From the NCBI GenBank assembly GCA_000597885.1, contig CP004371.1, positions 186,001 to 250,000 on the forward strand: a DNA stretch of 64,000 nucleotides, given 5' to 3'. Numbering within the stretch: the first letter of the stretch is position 1; every line of letters starts with the position of its first letter. Shown in pieces: positions 9,104 through 17,354 of this stretch. A program made the position numbers and the translations under genes. Below the pieces are notes generated by a model. It ran no database searches. It was not told the DNA's origin and worked only from the letters and a program-made list of their open reading frames with translations. The stretch is from Flammeovirgaceae bacterium 311. Its GTDB lineage: Bacteria; Bacteroidota; Bacteroidia; Cytophagales; Cyclobacteriaceae.

Positions 9104-10128
9104 TGAATAAAACACTAATTATAGCCGAAGCAGGTGTAAACCACAACGGCGATTTGGCCCTGGCCAGGCAGCTGATCGATGCAGCTGCAGAAGCAGGAGC
9201 AGATTATGTTAAGTTTCAAACATTTAAGGCCCACAAGCTGGTGAGCAAATCTGCCAAACAGGCCGATTATCAGGTAAAAAATCAGAGCGGACAGGCCGAT
9301 GATACCCAATACAGCATGCTGAAAAAACTGGAGCTGTCTGAAAAGGATCATTACGAGCTGCAGCAATATACAGAAGAGAAAGGTATCAAATTTCTATCTA
9401 CCGGTTTCGATTATGACAGTATAGATTTCCTTGACAGCTTAGGGCTTGCACTTTTCAAGATTCCCTCTGGAGAAATTACCAATAAACCATACCTGAAGCA
9501 TGTGGGAAGTAAGGGCAAACCGGTTATCCTTTCTACAGGCATGGCATCTTTAAAGGAAATAGAAGAAGCTATAGATGTTCTGGAAGCAGCAGGCCTGAAA
9601 AAGCCACAGATATCAGTTTTACACTGCAATACAGAGTATCCTACTCCTATGGAAGATGTAAACCTGAAAGCGATGCTGACCATAAGAGAAGCCTTTAAGA
9701 TCAACGTAGGTTATTCCGATCATACCCTGGGCATAGAGGTGCCTGTGGCTGCAGTGGCAATGGGGGCCACTATCATAGAAAAGCACTTTACTCTAGATAA
9801 CAACCTGCCCGGGCCGGATCATAAAGCATCTTTAAATCCGGAGGAGCTGAAATCTATGATAAAGGCCATCCGTAACATAGAAATGGCACTTAGTGCCGAC
9901 GGAAGAAAAGTACCGAGCACATCCGAAGCTAAGAACAAGTCCCTGGTTAGAAAGAGCCTTTATTTTAATGGCAGTTATCCGGAAGGAACCCTACTGCAGG
10001 AGCATCATTTTATTGCCATGCGGCCTGCCAGCGGTATTAGTCCTATGCAGATTGATGATTTTGTAGGCAGAACACTTAAAAAAGGAGTACAGGAAGGCGA
10101 GCTTGTTGAATTTAACCATTTCTCATGA
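9103..10128 (+). CDS. legI: LegI: legionaminic acid synthase (NeuB family)
   Basis: This enzyme would condense 2,4-diacetamido-2,4,6-trideoxymannose with phosphoenolpyruvate to give the nine-carbon legionaminic acid. Residues 1-270 form the NeuB TIM barrel, with IIAEAGVNHNGD, DYVKFQTF, FKIPSGEI and VGYSDHT. A C-terminal SAF (antifreeze-like) domain ends in FVGRTLKKGVQEG. At 341 residues it is full length and shows no lesion. In the usual gene order legG follows or adjoins it. Here only a degraded legG fragment follows, so whether this enzyme receives substrate is an open question. Confidence 0.92.
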   Translation: MNKTLIIAEAGVNHNGDLALARQLIDAAAEAGADYVKFQTFKAHKLVSKSAKQADYQVKNQSGQADDTQYSMLKKLELSEKDHYELQQYTEEKGIKFLSTGFDYDSIDFLDSLGLALFKIPSGEITNKPYLKHVGSKGKPVILSTGMASLKEIEEAIDVLEAAGLKKPQISVLHCNTEYPTPMEDVNLKAMLTIREAFKINVGYSDHTLGIEVPVAAVAMGATIIEKHFTLDNNLPGPDHKASLNPEELKSMIKAIRNIEMALSADGRKVPSTSEAKNKSLVRKSLYFNGSYPEGTLLQEHHFIAMRPASGISPMQIDDFVGRTLKKGVQEGELVEFNHFS

Positions 10129-10145
10129 AGAAGGACAGATGAGTC

Positions 10146-10612
10146 AGTACGACACTTCTTATACCTTCTTCCCCGCTTACAGTGAAGCATGCAACAACAG
10201 AGCAACAGTTCAAAAACCTGCTGCGGGCGCTCGACGGACAGTAAGACACTAAAATTATTTTTACGAAACCTAATGCCGATACAGACGGTAAATAATTATT
10301 AACCTGATAGATGATTACATAAGAAGAAATTCAGATAAGAGCGTAGCCTTTATTTCGCTGAGACAGCTCAGTTACCTATCTGCTTTAGAGCATGTAGATG
10401 AGGTAGAGGGTAATACTAAAAGAGGATTTGCTCCTGTTTTACCTGAAAAGGCGTTTCTGCCCACCTATTTCGTAAACAATAGGGAGCATCTGGAGCAGAA
10501 GCCTGGCTTTATAAAGAGGTATGCTTCTGAATTAGGGGAGCATCCGTTTCCATGTTTCAGTGAAAACATCAAAACCTCGACACACTATAGGGAAGCAAGT
10601 GTGGAGGTTTAA
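10146..10612 (+). pseudogene. legG: Remnant of legG (NDP-sugar hydrolysing 2-epimerase, NeuC family)
   Basis: Hand translation of this apparently empty gap gives consecutive blocks of a NeuC/LegG protein. In the frame through 10146 one reads ATTEQQFKNLLRALDG, then a TAA stop at 10242-10244, then TKIIFTKPNADTDGK. A frameshift near 10290 is needed to continue with NLIDDYIRRNSDKSVAF and QLSYLSALEHVDEVEGN. These fit the middle and C-terminal part of LegG, where the conserved GNSSSG would follow; here it is GNTKRG. After about 10425 the open frame runs to TAA at 10610-10612 but no longer resembles LegG. The N-terminal half, some 600 bp, is missing. With a deletion, a stop and a frameshift, this is a dead gene rather than a sequencing slip. 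Family assignment is from motif memory, not a search. Confidence 0.85.
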
Positions 10613-10660
10613 TATGCTGAGGCTTATCAACTTATTAAAAACAACTATAAATAAAAAACT

Positions 10661-11707
10661 ATGAAAGACTACCACAGACATATAATCAGGTGTAAAACAC
10701 CTATCAAACAGGCGCTGGCCCAGCTGGATAAACTGGCGGCCGATGCCATTCTCTTTGTGGTGGATGAGGATGAAAAGCTGAAAGGATCATTAACGGATGG
10801 AGATGTGAGGAGGGGCTTCCTGAAAGGACTATCCCTGGAAGATATGGTTGATCAATTCATTCAGCCAAACCCTAAATTCATTCAAAAGGGGGCTTATACC
10901 ATTCAAGAGGTAATCAACTACAGGGAAAAGCAGCTCAGAATAATTCCTGTGCTTTGTAAAGAAGGCAGAATTGTAAATGTAATCAACTTCAGGTATTTAA
11001 AATCTTACCTGCCTATTGATGCCGTGCTAATGGCCGGTGGAAGAGGACAAAGATTGAGACCCCTAACAGATAATGTGCCCAAACCCCTGCTGAAAGTGGG
11101 AGACAAGCCTATCATAGAACATAACATTGACAGGTTGATAAGCTATGGCATCGATGACTTCTGGATCTCGGTACGTTACCTGGGAGAGCAGCTGGAAGAA
11201 TACTTTGGAGATGGTAGCGCTAAGTACGTGAACATGAAATATATATGGGAAGATGAGCCGCTCGGTACATTAGGGGCAGTAAGTAAGATCAAGGATTTTC
11301 AGCACGAATATGTACTGGTATCAAATTCAGACTTGCTCACCAACCTTGATTATGAAGATTTTTTCCTTGACTTCATTTCGAAAGATGCCGCTATTTCTGT
11401 GGTTTCCATACCCTATAGTGTTAATATTCCGTATGCAGTGCTGGAGACAGAAGGCAACAGCATTAAAAGCTTTAAGGAAAAACCAACCTACACCTATTAT
11501 TCAAATGGAGGAATTTATCTGATCAAGAAAGAGGTGTTGAAATACATCCCTAAGGATAGCTTTTACAACACAACAGATTTAATGGAGCTGCTCATTGATA
11601 AAGGGCTTAAAGTTAACTCTTATCCTTTAAGAGGATACTGGCTGGATATTGGAAAACCCGAAGACTTTAAAAAAGCTCAGGAAGACATCAATCAGATAAA
11701 GTTTTAG
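10661..11707 (+). CDS. ptmE: PtmE-like sugar-1-phosphate nucleotidyltransferase with N-terminal CBS domains
   Basis: This is probably the glucosamine-1-phosphate guanylyltransferase that makes the GDP-linked precursor of the Campylobacter-type legionaminic pathway. Residues 1-120 form a CBS-domain pair, with SLTDGDVRRGFL and RIIPVLCKEGRIVNV. Residues 123-348 form a nucleotidyltransferase with the signature LMAGGRGQRLRPLTDNVPKP, the uridylyl/guanylyl-binding LVSNSDLL, and a late GYWLDIGKPEDF. This CBS-nucleotidyltransferase architecture is typical of nonulosonate clusters. It follows the legG remnant by 48 bp and precedes legF by 1 bp. The GDP specificity is inferred from family and neighbours. 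Confidence 0.87.
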   Translation: MKDYHRHIIRCKTPIKQALAQLDKLAADAILFVVDEDEKLKGSLTDGDVRRGFLKGLSLEDMVDQFIQPNPKFIQKGAYTIQEVINYREKQLRIIPVLCKEGRIVNVINFRYLKSYLPIDAVLMAGGRGQRLRPLTDNVPKPLLKVGDKPIIEHNIDRLISYGIDDFWISVRYLGEQLEEYFGDGSAKYVNMKYIWEDEPLGTLGAVSKIKDFQHEYVLVSNSDLLTNLDYEDFFLDFISKDAAISVVSIPYSVNIPYAVLETEGNSIKSFKEKPTYTYYSNGGIYLIKKEVLKYIPKDSFYNTTDLMELLIDKGLKVNSYPLRGYWLDIGKPEDFKKAQEDINQIKF

Positions 11708-11708
11708 C

Positions 11709-12425
11709 ATGAATATACTGATCACGATTTGTGCAAGAGGAGGCTCTAAAGGGGTGCCTGGTAAAAATATAAAGAATTTAAATGGCATGCCTTTAATTGC
11801 TTATGCTATCAAAGTTGCTCAGGATTTTTCTGAAAAGTTTAATGCTGATATTTCCCTGAGTACTGATGATAGTCTGATAAAAGCAAAAGCCGCTGAATAT
11901 GGAGTTACAACTAGCTATACCAGGCCTGAGAGCCTTGCTACTGATACCGCCGGGAAGATAGCTGTTATTGAGGACCTTTTGAATTATGAAGAAGCTAACA
12001 GGGGTAAGTCATATGATTACGTTATTGATCTTGATGTAACCTCCCCCCTGAGAACCCTTCAGGATCTGGAGAATGCCTTACAACAAATTGAAAATCAGCC
12101 GGAAGCACTCAATATATTTTCTGTTAGTCCTGCTAACCGGAACCCCTATTTCAATATGGTGGAAGCACAAGGAGATGGTTTTGTGCGGGTTGTAAAAAAA
12201 TTAGGAGATATTAAGTCGAGGCAGGCAGCACCTCCTGTTTACGACATGAATGCTTCTTTCTATATTTTTCGTAAAAGGTTCTTTGAAGAAGGCTGGAAAA
12301 TCAGCACAACCGACCGCTCTCTTGCTTATGTAATGCAGCACATCTGTTTTGATCTTGATCATCCCAGAGACTTTACTATCATGGAAATAATGATGCGGGA
12401 AGGACTATTAGATTTCAAGCTATGA
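11709..12425 (+). CDS. legF: LegF: CMP-legionaminate (CMP-nonulosonate) cytidylyltransferase
   Basis: This enzyme would activate the free nonulosonic acid with CTP to give the CMP-sugar used by glycosyltransferases. The NeuA-family nucleotide loop is TICARGGSKGVPGKNIK at residues 6-22. TSYTRPESLATDTAGK and YVIDLDVTSPLR follow as in CMP-legionaminate and CMP-sialate synthetases. At 238 residues it is complete and intact. It overlaps the following oxidoreductase by 4 bp (ATGA). An intact legF downstream of a dead legG suggests either recent inactivation or complementation from elsewhere. Confidence 0.9.
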   Translation: MNILITICARGGSKGVPGKNIKNLNGMPLIAYAIKVAQDFSEKFNADISLSTDDSLIKAKAAEYGVTTSYTRPESLATDTAGKIAVIEDLLNYEEANRGKSYDYVIDLDVTSPLRTLQDLENALQQIENQPEALNIFSVSPANRNPYFNMVEAQGDGFVRVVKKLGDIKSRQAAPPVYDMNASFYIFRKRFFEEGWKISTTDRSLAYVMQHICFDLDHPRDFTIMEIMMREGLLDFKL

Positions 12426-13360
12426 GAGTGTTGATAGTAGGCTTAGGATCGATTGCTCAGAAACACATTCATGCGCTACGTAAAATAGAGCCTGACATAC
12501 AACTGGTGGCATTGCGAACTGGTAAATCAAAGAATAACCTGGCAGGGGTAACTAATATTTATCATATAGCGGAGCTGGAGCAAAAATTTGATTTTGCTAT
12601 TATCTCTAATCCATCGACTAAACATTTAGAGAGCATCAAAGATCTGATGTTCCTTAAGATACCATTGTTTATTGAGAAGCCTCCATTAGCATCTCTGGAA
12701 GGAGCAGGCGAACTTGTAGCAGCCATAGAAAAAGAGCAGATCATCACCTATACTGCTTTTAACTTAAGGTTTCATCCTGTACTGCAATGGGTCAGGAATA
12801 ATATTGCAGATAAAAGGGTGCTGGAAGTACAGGCATACTGTGGTTCTTATCTGCCAAAATGGAGGCCTCAGGCAGATTACAGGAATGTGTATAGCGCAAA
12901 GAAAGAGCTTGGGGGAGGGGTGCATTTAGATTTGATTCATGAGTTAGATTATGTAAGCTGGATTTTTGGCCGTCCGCAGTCTGTTCAGGGTTATATATCG
13001 AAGGTCTCTGATTTAGAAATAGATGTGCCTGATGTTGCACACTACTGGCTCCAGTATGAAAAGATGGTGGCGAGCATAATACTCAACTACTATCGCAGGG
13101 ATTCTAAAAGAACCCTAGAAATAGTTTTTGAAGACCTCACCTGGACTGTTGATCTTATCAATAATAAAGTATGCGATGCTTCAGGAAGTATTTTATTCGA
13201 GGCCTTGCCATCAGTGCTTCATACCTATGAGGAGCAGATGCTTTATTTTATCAATTGCCTGAAATCCGGTAGTAAGCCTATGAATAGCATAGATGAGGCA
13301 CTTCATACATTAGAAATGAGCTTGAATATTAGACAAGAAAAAGATGATCTTAGACGGTAA
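12422..13360 (+). CDS. Gfo/Idh/MocA-family oxidoreductase
   Basis: This is an NAD(P)-dependent sugar oxidoreductase of 312 residues. The N-terminal Rossmann fold starts VLIVGLGSIAQKHIHAL. The characteristic EKP signature is PLFIEKPPLA near residue 83. GGGVHLDLIHELDYVSW is the substrate-domain segment with the usual catalytic His. Members of this family often sit in nonulosonate clusters beside ptmE and legF, but their step is not firmly established. It overlaps legF by 4 bp and the next SDR by 17 bp, so the three are clearly co-translated. It may modify the legionaminic precursor or the finished sugar. Confidence 0.82.
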   Translation: MRVLIVGLGSIAQKHIHALRKIEPDIQLVALRTGKSKNNLAGVTNIYHIAELEQKFDFAIISNPSTKHLESIKDLMFLKIPLFIEKPPLASLEGAGELVAAIEKEQIITYTAFNLRFHPVLQWVRNNIADKRVLEVQAYCGSYLPKWRPQADYRNVYSAKKELGGGVHLDLIHELDYVSWIFGRPQSVQGYISKVSDLEIDVPDVAHYWLQYEKMVASIILNYYRRDSKRTLEIVFEDLTWTVDLINNKVCDASGSILFEALPSVLHTYEEQMLYFINCLKSGSKPMNSIDEALHTLEMSLNIRQEKDDLRR

Positions 13361-14081
13361 AGTAATACTGGTTACTGGTGGTAGTGGTCTGTTAGGCAGG
13401 GAGTTCATAAACGATCTCAAAAAGAAGGGTGCTGTTGCGCTCAGTTTAGACATTAACGTGGAGACAGACTTTCAAAAGGGAGAAGTATTCTGTGATATCA
13501 CAGATGATATATCTATCAATACTGCTATCAATCAAATCACAAAACAGTATAAGAAAATAGATGGCTTGGTCAATAGTGCCTATCCGCGAACCAAAGATTG
13601 GGGTGTTGCTTTCGAGGAGATCGATGCACAGTCATGGAGGCAGAATGTAGATATCCAGTTAAATAGCTGTTTTGTGATTACGCAGGCTATACTAAAGCAT
13701 ATGAAGCAGTTTAAATCTGGAAGTATAGTAAATATTTCATCGATATACGGGGTGGTGGGAAATGATTTTACCATCTATGAAAATACTCCTATCAATCCAC
13801 CGGCAGCTTATTCTGCCATAAAAGGAGGATTGATAAATTTTACCAGGTATCTGGCTTCCATGTACGGCAAGCATGGCATCAGAATCAACTGTGTATCTCC
13901 GGGAGGCATATTCGATCATCAGCCTGAACCATTTTTAAAAGCTTATGAGCATAAAGTTCCTATGAAGCGTTTAGGTAATCCTGATGATATTGCTCCTGCA
14001 GTGTCTTTTCTTCTTTCTGAAGAAGCTAAGTATATCACAGGGCAAAATTTAGTAGTAGATGGTGGCTGGACAGCGATTTAA
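13344..14081 (+). CDS. PtmA-like short-chain dehydrogenase
   Basis: This is a classical SDR of 245 residues. The cofactor loop is LVTGGSGLLGREF at residues 9-21. The catalytic Ser lies in NISSIYGV and the Y-x3-K pair in PAAYSAIKGG. It ends with ITGQNLVVDGGWTAI, typical of the family. In C. jejuni the similar PtmA belongs to the legionaminic/flagellin modification genes, and I assign this one there because of the neighbours. It starts 17 bp inside the oxidoreductase gene and is the last gene of the cassette. About 300 bp without a recognisable gene follows. Confidence 0.8.
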   Translation: MILDGKVILVTGGSGLLGREFINDLKKKGAVALSLDINVETDFQKGEVFCDITDDISINTAINQITKQYKKIDGLVNSAYPRTKDWGVAFEEIDAQSWRQNVDIQLNSCFVITQAILKHMKQFKSGSIVNISSIYGVVGNDFTIYENTPINPPAAYSAIKGGLINFTRYLASMYGKHGIRINCVSPGGIFDHQPEPFLKAYEHKVPMKRLGNPDDIAPAVSFLLSEEAKYITGQNLVVDGGWTAI

Positions 14082-14384
14082 AAAGAATTGTAATAAAATT
14101 AGCAAGCAGAGTACATCTGAAAGCTAAATGGCTTTGGTATTAATAGTGCTGAAATAATAGTCTCGACATAAGAGTGCTGGTGGTTTTTGGGGGGCCTGGC
14201 AAAGGAGTTGTATGATGTGCTTCTTTGGTATGAATTTTTTAGGCGATGCAAGGAAACTGTACAAAATAGCATTCGGGCAGCCGGGGGTAGAAGGGGGTTA
14301 TTAATTAGCGGATAAACTTTCATCTGCTTATTTTGATTTTAAACTATGAGAATTAGTTATTTTTTTAAGTGAATCATAAATACA
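14082..14384 (+). other. Gap of about 300 bp between ptmA-like gene and ABC transporter
   Basis: No start-to-stop gene is recognisable. One frame is open from 14172 to the TAA at 14313 and reads like protein (LAKELYDVLLWYEFFRRCK), but it lacks a start codon and a known family. It may be debris of a lost gene, in line with the legG remnant upstream, or chance. The last 60 bp are AT-rich and could hold the promoter of the ABC transporter. Confidence 0.4.
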
Positions 14385-16178
14385 TTGAAATCATTTTTTA
14401 GTAAATACTTTGAAAATTTTGCCTATTTCTACCGTCACTTAGGCTATAGAATATTGGTTTCTGTAGGACTAAGCATCATGGTGGGAGTCCTGGATGGCTT
14501 TGGGCTGGCGATGTTTCTGCCCTTATTGCAGATGATTGATAGCGGAAGTAGCGGAGGGGTTGATTCTGAGCAACTGGGTAATCTGTCTTTCCTCATAGAA
14601 GGGATGGAGTCTATTGGCTTGAACTTAACCCTGCAAACAGTTCTCCTGGTAATGCTCACATTTTTTACACTAAAGGGGGTCATGAAGTTTTTCGAAGGGT
14701 ACTATAAAGTTGTGCTACAGCAAAGGTTTATCAGGCAAATCAGGTTTTCGAACATTAGCTTGCTCTCGGGCTACCTGTATACAGATTTTGTAAGCAGCGA
14801 TTCTGGTAAAATTCAAAATACTTTTAGCGGCGAAGTCGACAGAGTGAATCAGGCTTACCAGGCTTATTTTAAATCGTACCAATACGGCGTAATGGTGCTG
14901 GTGTATATGACCTTTGCTTTGATGGCCAATGCACAATTTGCCCTTTTTGTGGCTGTTGGCGGTGTACTGACCAATTTCCTGTTCAATATATTTTATAAAA
15001 AGTCAAAGCAACTGTCTCGGAAGCTAACCAGTCAGGCCCATTCCTTCCAAAGTTTGCTTATCCAGATGGTTGCAAATTTCAAATATCTGAAAGCATCCGG
15101 TCTTATTTACGAATATGGGCAAAAGCTGAAAAATTCAATTAGAAGAATAGAGGTTATACAACGAAATCTGGGAACTGTAGCAGCTGCTCTTGCTGCCGTA
15201 CGCGAGCCACTAGTCATAGCTGTAGTAGTGGTAGTAATTCTGGTTCAGGTAAATATGTTCGGGCAAAGTCTGGGCTTGATGATTTTAAGCTTGATGTTCT
15301 TTTACCGGGCGCTTAACTTTTTGATGTCGGTACAAAATTACTGGAACTCATTTTTAGCAGTATCAGGCTCTTTGGAGAATATGACTGAGTTTACTGAGGA
15401 GCTGGCACAACATCAGGAAAAGCCAGGAGTAAAAGTATTTGATAGATTTAATCAGGAGTTGGAGCTGAAAGGTTTAAACTTTTCTTATGACAACACCCAT
15501 GTGTTAAAGGACATTTCACTTAAGATCAGGAAAAATGAAACTGTAGCCCTGGTAGGTGAGAGTGGTTCAGGAAAAACAACCTTGATGAATGTAATAAGCG
15601 GCTTACTGCAAGTCGATAAGGGCACATTTCTTATTGACGGAGTAGATTCACAAGCCTATGATATCAGGTCCTTTCAAAGAAGGATTGGCTATATCACACA
15701 AGAGCCAGTTATTTTTAACGATACTGTTTATAATAACATCACCTTCTGGGCCGAACGCACATCTGATAATATGGCACGTTTCCATAAAGCCATTCAAATG
15801 GCCTCTATTCATGAGTTTGTTATGAGCCTGCCAGAGAAAGAAGATGCCCCGCTGGGCAATAACGGAATTATGGTAAGTGGCGGCCAGAAACAACGCTTAT
15901 CCATTGCCCGGGAACTGTATAAAGAAGTTGATTTCCTCTTCATGGATGAAGCCACTTCTGCCCTGGATTCTGAAACGGAAAAAAGCATACAGGAAAACAT
16001 AGATCGGTTAAAAGGTAATTTTACCATCGTCATTATTGCTCACCGCTTATCGACCGTTAAGGATGCTGACCGAATCATTTATCTCAAGAATGGCGTCATA
16101 GAAAATCAGGGGAGCTTCGATGACCTCAAGCAACGATCTAACAGATTTAAGCAAATGGTAGAAATGAACAACCTATAA
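14385..16178 (+). CDS. ABC exporter, probable lipid-linked oligosaccharide flippase (PglK-like)
   Basis: This is a fused transmembrane-ATPase half transporter of 597 residues. Residues 1-320 carry about six membrane spans. The ATPase domain has Walker A GESGSGKTT near residue 390, the signature VSGGQKQRLSIA near 497, Walker B FLFMDEATSAL near 520, and a switch His in IIAHRLSTV. No Wzx flippase is visible in the window, and PglK of Campylobacter is this type and size. I therefore infer that it flips the undecaprenyl-linked glycan. The start is a TTG, because the first internal ATG would cut off the first membrane helix. A general MsbA-like lipid exporter is the alternative. Confidence 0.85.
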   Translation: MKSFFSKYFENFAYFYRHLGYRILVSVGLSIMVGVLDGFGLAMFLPLLQMIDSGSSGGVDSEQLGNLSFLIEGMESIGLNLTLQTVLLVMLTFFTLKGVMKFFEGYYKVVLQQRFIRQIRFSNISLLSGYLYTDFVSSDSGKIQNTFSGEVDRVNQAYQAYFKSYQYGVMVLVYMTFALMANAQFALFVAVGGVLTNFLFNIFYKKSKQLSRKLTSQAHSFQSLLIQMVANFKYLKASGLIYEYGQKLKNSIRRIEVIQRNLGTVAAALAAVREPLVIAVVVVVILVQVNMFGQSLGLMILSLMFFYRALNFLMSVQNYWNSFLAVSGSLENMTEFTEELAQHQEKPGVKVFDRFNQELELKGLNFSYDNTHVLKDISLKIRKNETVALVGESGSGKTTLMNVISGLLQVDKGTFLIDGVDSQAYDIRSFQRRIGYITQEPVIFNDTVYNNITFWAERTSDNMARFHKAIQMASIHEFVMSLPEKEDAPLGNNGIMVSGGQKQRLSIARELYKEVDFLFMDEATSALDSETEKSIQENIDRLKGNFTIVIIAHRLSTVKDADRIIYLKNGVIENQGSFDDLKQRSNRFKQMVEMNNL

Positions 16179-16289
16179 ACGCTGTTAGGGAAGATCTATC
16201 AGAACTACTGAAATACATAAATTTCAATAATAAGACAGGCATATTTACCTGAGGTATAAGCAATATTATTCAGATATATATAAGATTAT

Positions 16290-17354
16290 ATGAACATAAT
16301 AAAGAAAACTTTTAAATATGGGCCCCGGATATTTATTAATAATATACTACCTCATTATTTTGTTAGTCATCCCAGTTTGAGCAGTTTCTATTATTTTCTT
16401 TTCTCCGGTAAGTTTGAAAGAGAACAACATGCTGTTTTGCAGGGAAAGGTAAAACATCTAAAAGAACAAAAGAGTAAGAAATCAAATTATTATACCTTAG
16501 TGCGCAATATCCATCGGATAGAAAAAGGGCTCCTCATGCGCCCCAGGCGCCCGGTTTTCGCACTCGATTATATTGAAGAGACCACCAATGCGTTCCTGCA
16601 CTTAAATGATAATTCGTATATTAAAGTTGCGCAGTACAAGTGGTTCAAGGATGTGCTAACCGAGTATTTTTCTACAACACAAGGTCATCCGAAGATTGAG
16701 AGATTAGCAACCCGATTCCAGGAATCTTTAAAAAAATCTGAAGAGGATATCTTATGTGGGAATGGCAAATCAATACCCTATAAAAGGATTGAAGCGGAAA
16801 AGCCTGATATTGCATATGATGAGTTTTATAAACTCACCCGTTATCGAAGATCTGTACGCTGGTTTCTTAAACAGCCTGTTCCCAGGCATCTTATCGACAA
16901 AGCTATTTTAGCTGCAAGCCAGGCACCAAGTGCTTGTAACCGTCAACCCTTTGAGTACTTTATTATTGATGATCCGGATTTACTGAAAGAGGTAGTCAAA
17001 CTTCCAATGGGAATAAAGGGTTATGAAAAAGGGATTCCGATGTTGATTGTCATTGTAGGCAATCTAGATGCCTATTTTGATGAAAGAGATCGACATGTAA
17101 TTTATATAGACGCATCATTAGCCAACATGACTATGATGTACGCCTTAGAAACTATGGGCTTAAGCAGTTGCTCAATCAACTGGCCCGATATGGAGGGCTT
17201 GGAAAGAAAAATGGAAAGGCTTTTAAAATTAAAAAAACACCAACGTCCTCTCATGTGCATGGCAGTGGGTTACCCCGATCCCGAAGGAATGGTTGCTTTT
17301 TCAGAAAAGAGAAATCTGGATCAATTAAGAAAATATAATCTTACTAATTCATGA
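16290..17354 (+). CDS. Nitroreductase-fold protein with long N-terminal extension
   Basis: This is a flavin-dependent nitroreductase-family protein of 354 residues. About 175 residues precede the recognisable domain and contain NYYTLVRNIHRIEKGLLMRP, seen in glycan-locus members of the family. The FMN domain begins with TRYRRSVRWF and contains ASQAPSACNRQPFEYF, the usual flavin-binding segment. MMYALETMGLSSCSINWP is the second one. It overlaps the next gene, a pyruvyltransferase, by ATGA, so the two probably act together. The substrate is unknown; reduction of a precursor or ketal chemistry is speculation. Base composition here looks more AT-rich by eye than the leg cassette. Confidence 0.78.
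   Translation: MNIIKKTFKYGPRIFINNILPHYFVSHPSLSSFYYFLFSGKFEREQHAVLQGKVKHLKEQKSKKSNYYTLVRNIHRIEKGLLMRPRRPVFALDYIEETTNAFLHLNDNSYIKVAQYKWFKDVLTEYFSTTQGHPKIERLATRFQESLKKSEEDILCGNGKSIPYKRIEAEKPDIAYDEFYKLTRYRRSVRWFLKQPVPRHLIDKAILAASQAPSACNRQPFEYFIIDDPDLLKEVVKLPMGIKGYEKGIPMLIVIVGNLDAYFDERDRHVIYIDASLANMTMMYALETMGLSSCSINWPDMEGLERKMERLLKLKKHQRPLMCMAVGYPDPEGMVAFSEKRNLDQLRKYNLTNS

Noticed and set aside
10430-10612. Open tail after the legG remnant as a separate small gene
   Set aside because: It has no start codon of its own, continues the frame of the remnant and shows no known family, so I kept it as part of the pseudogene entry.
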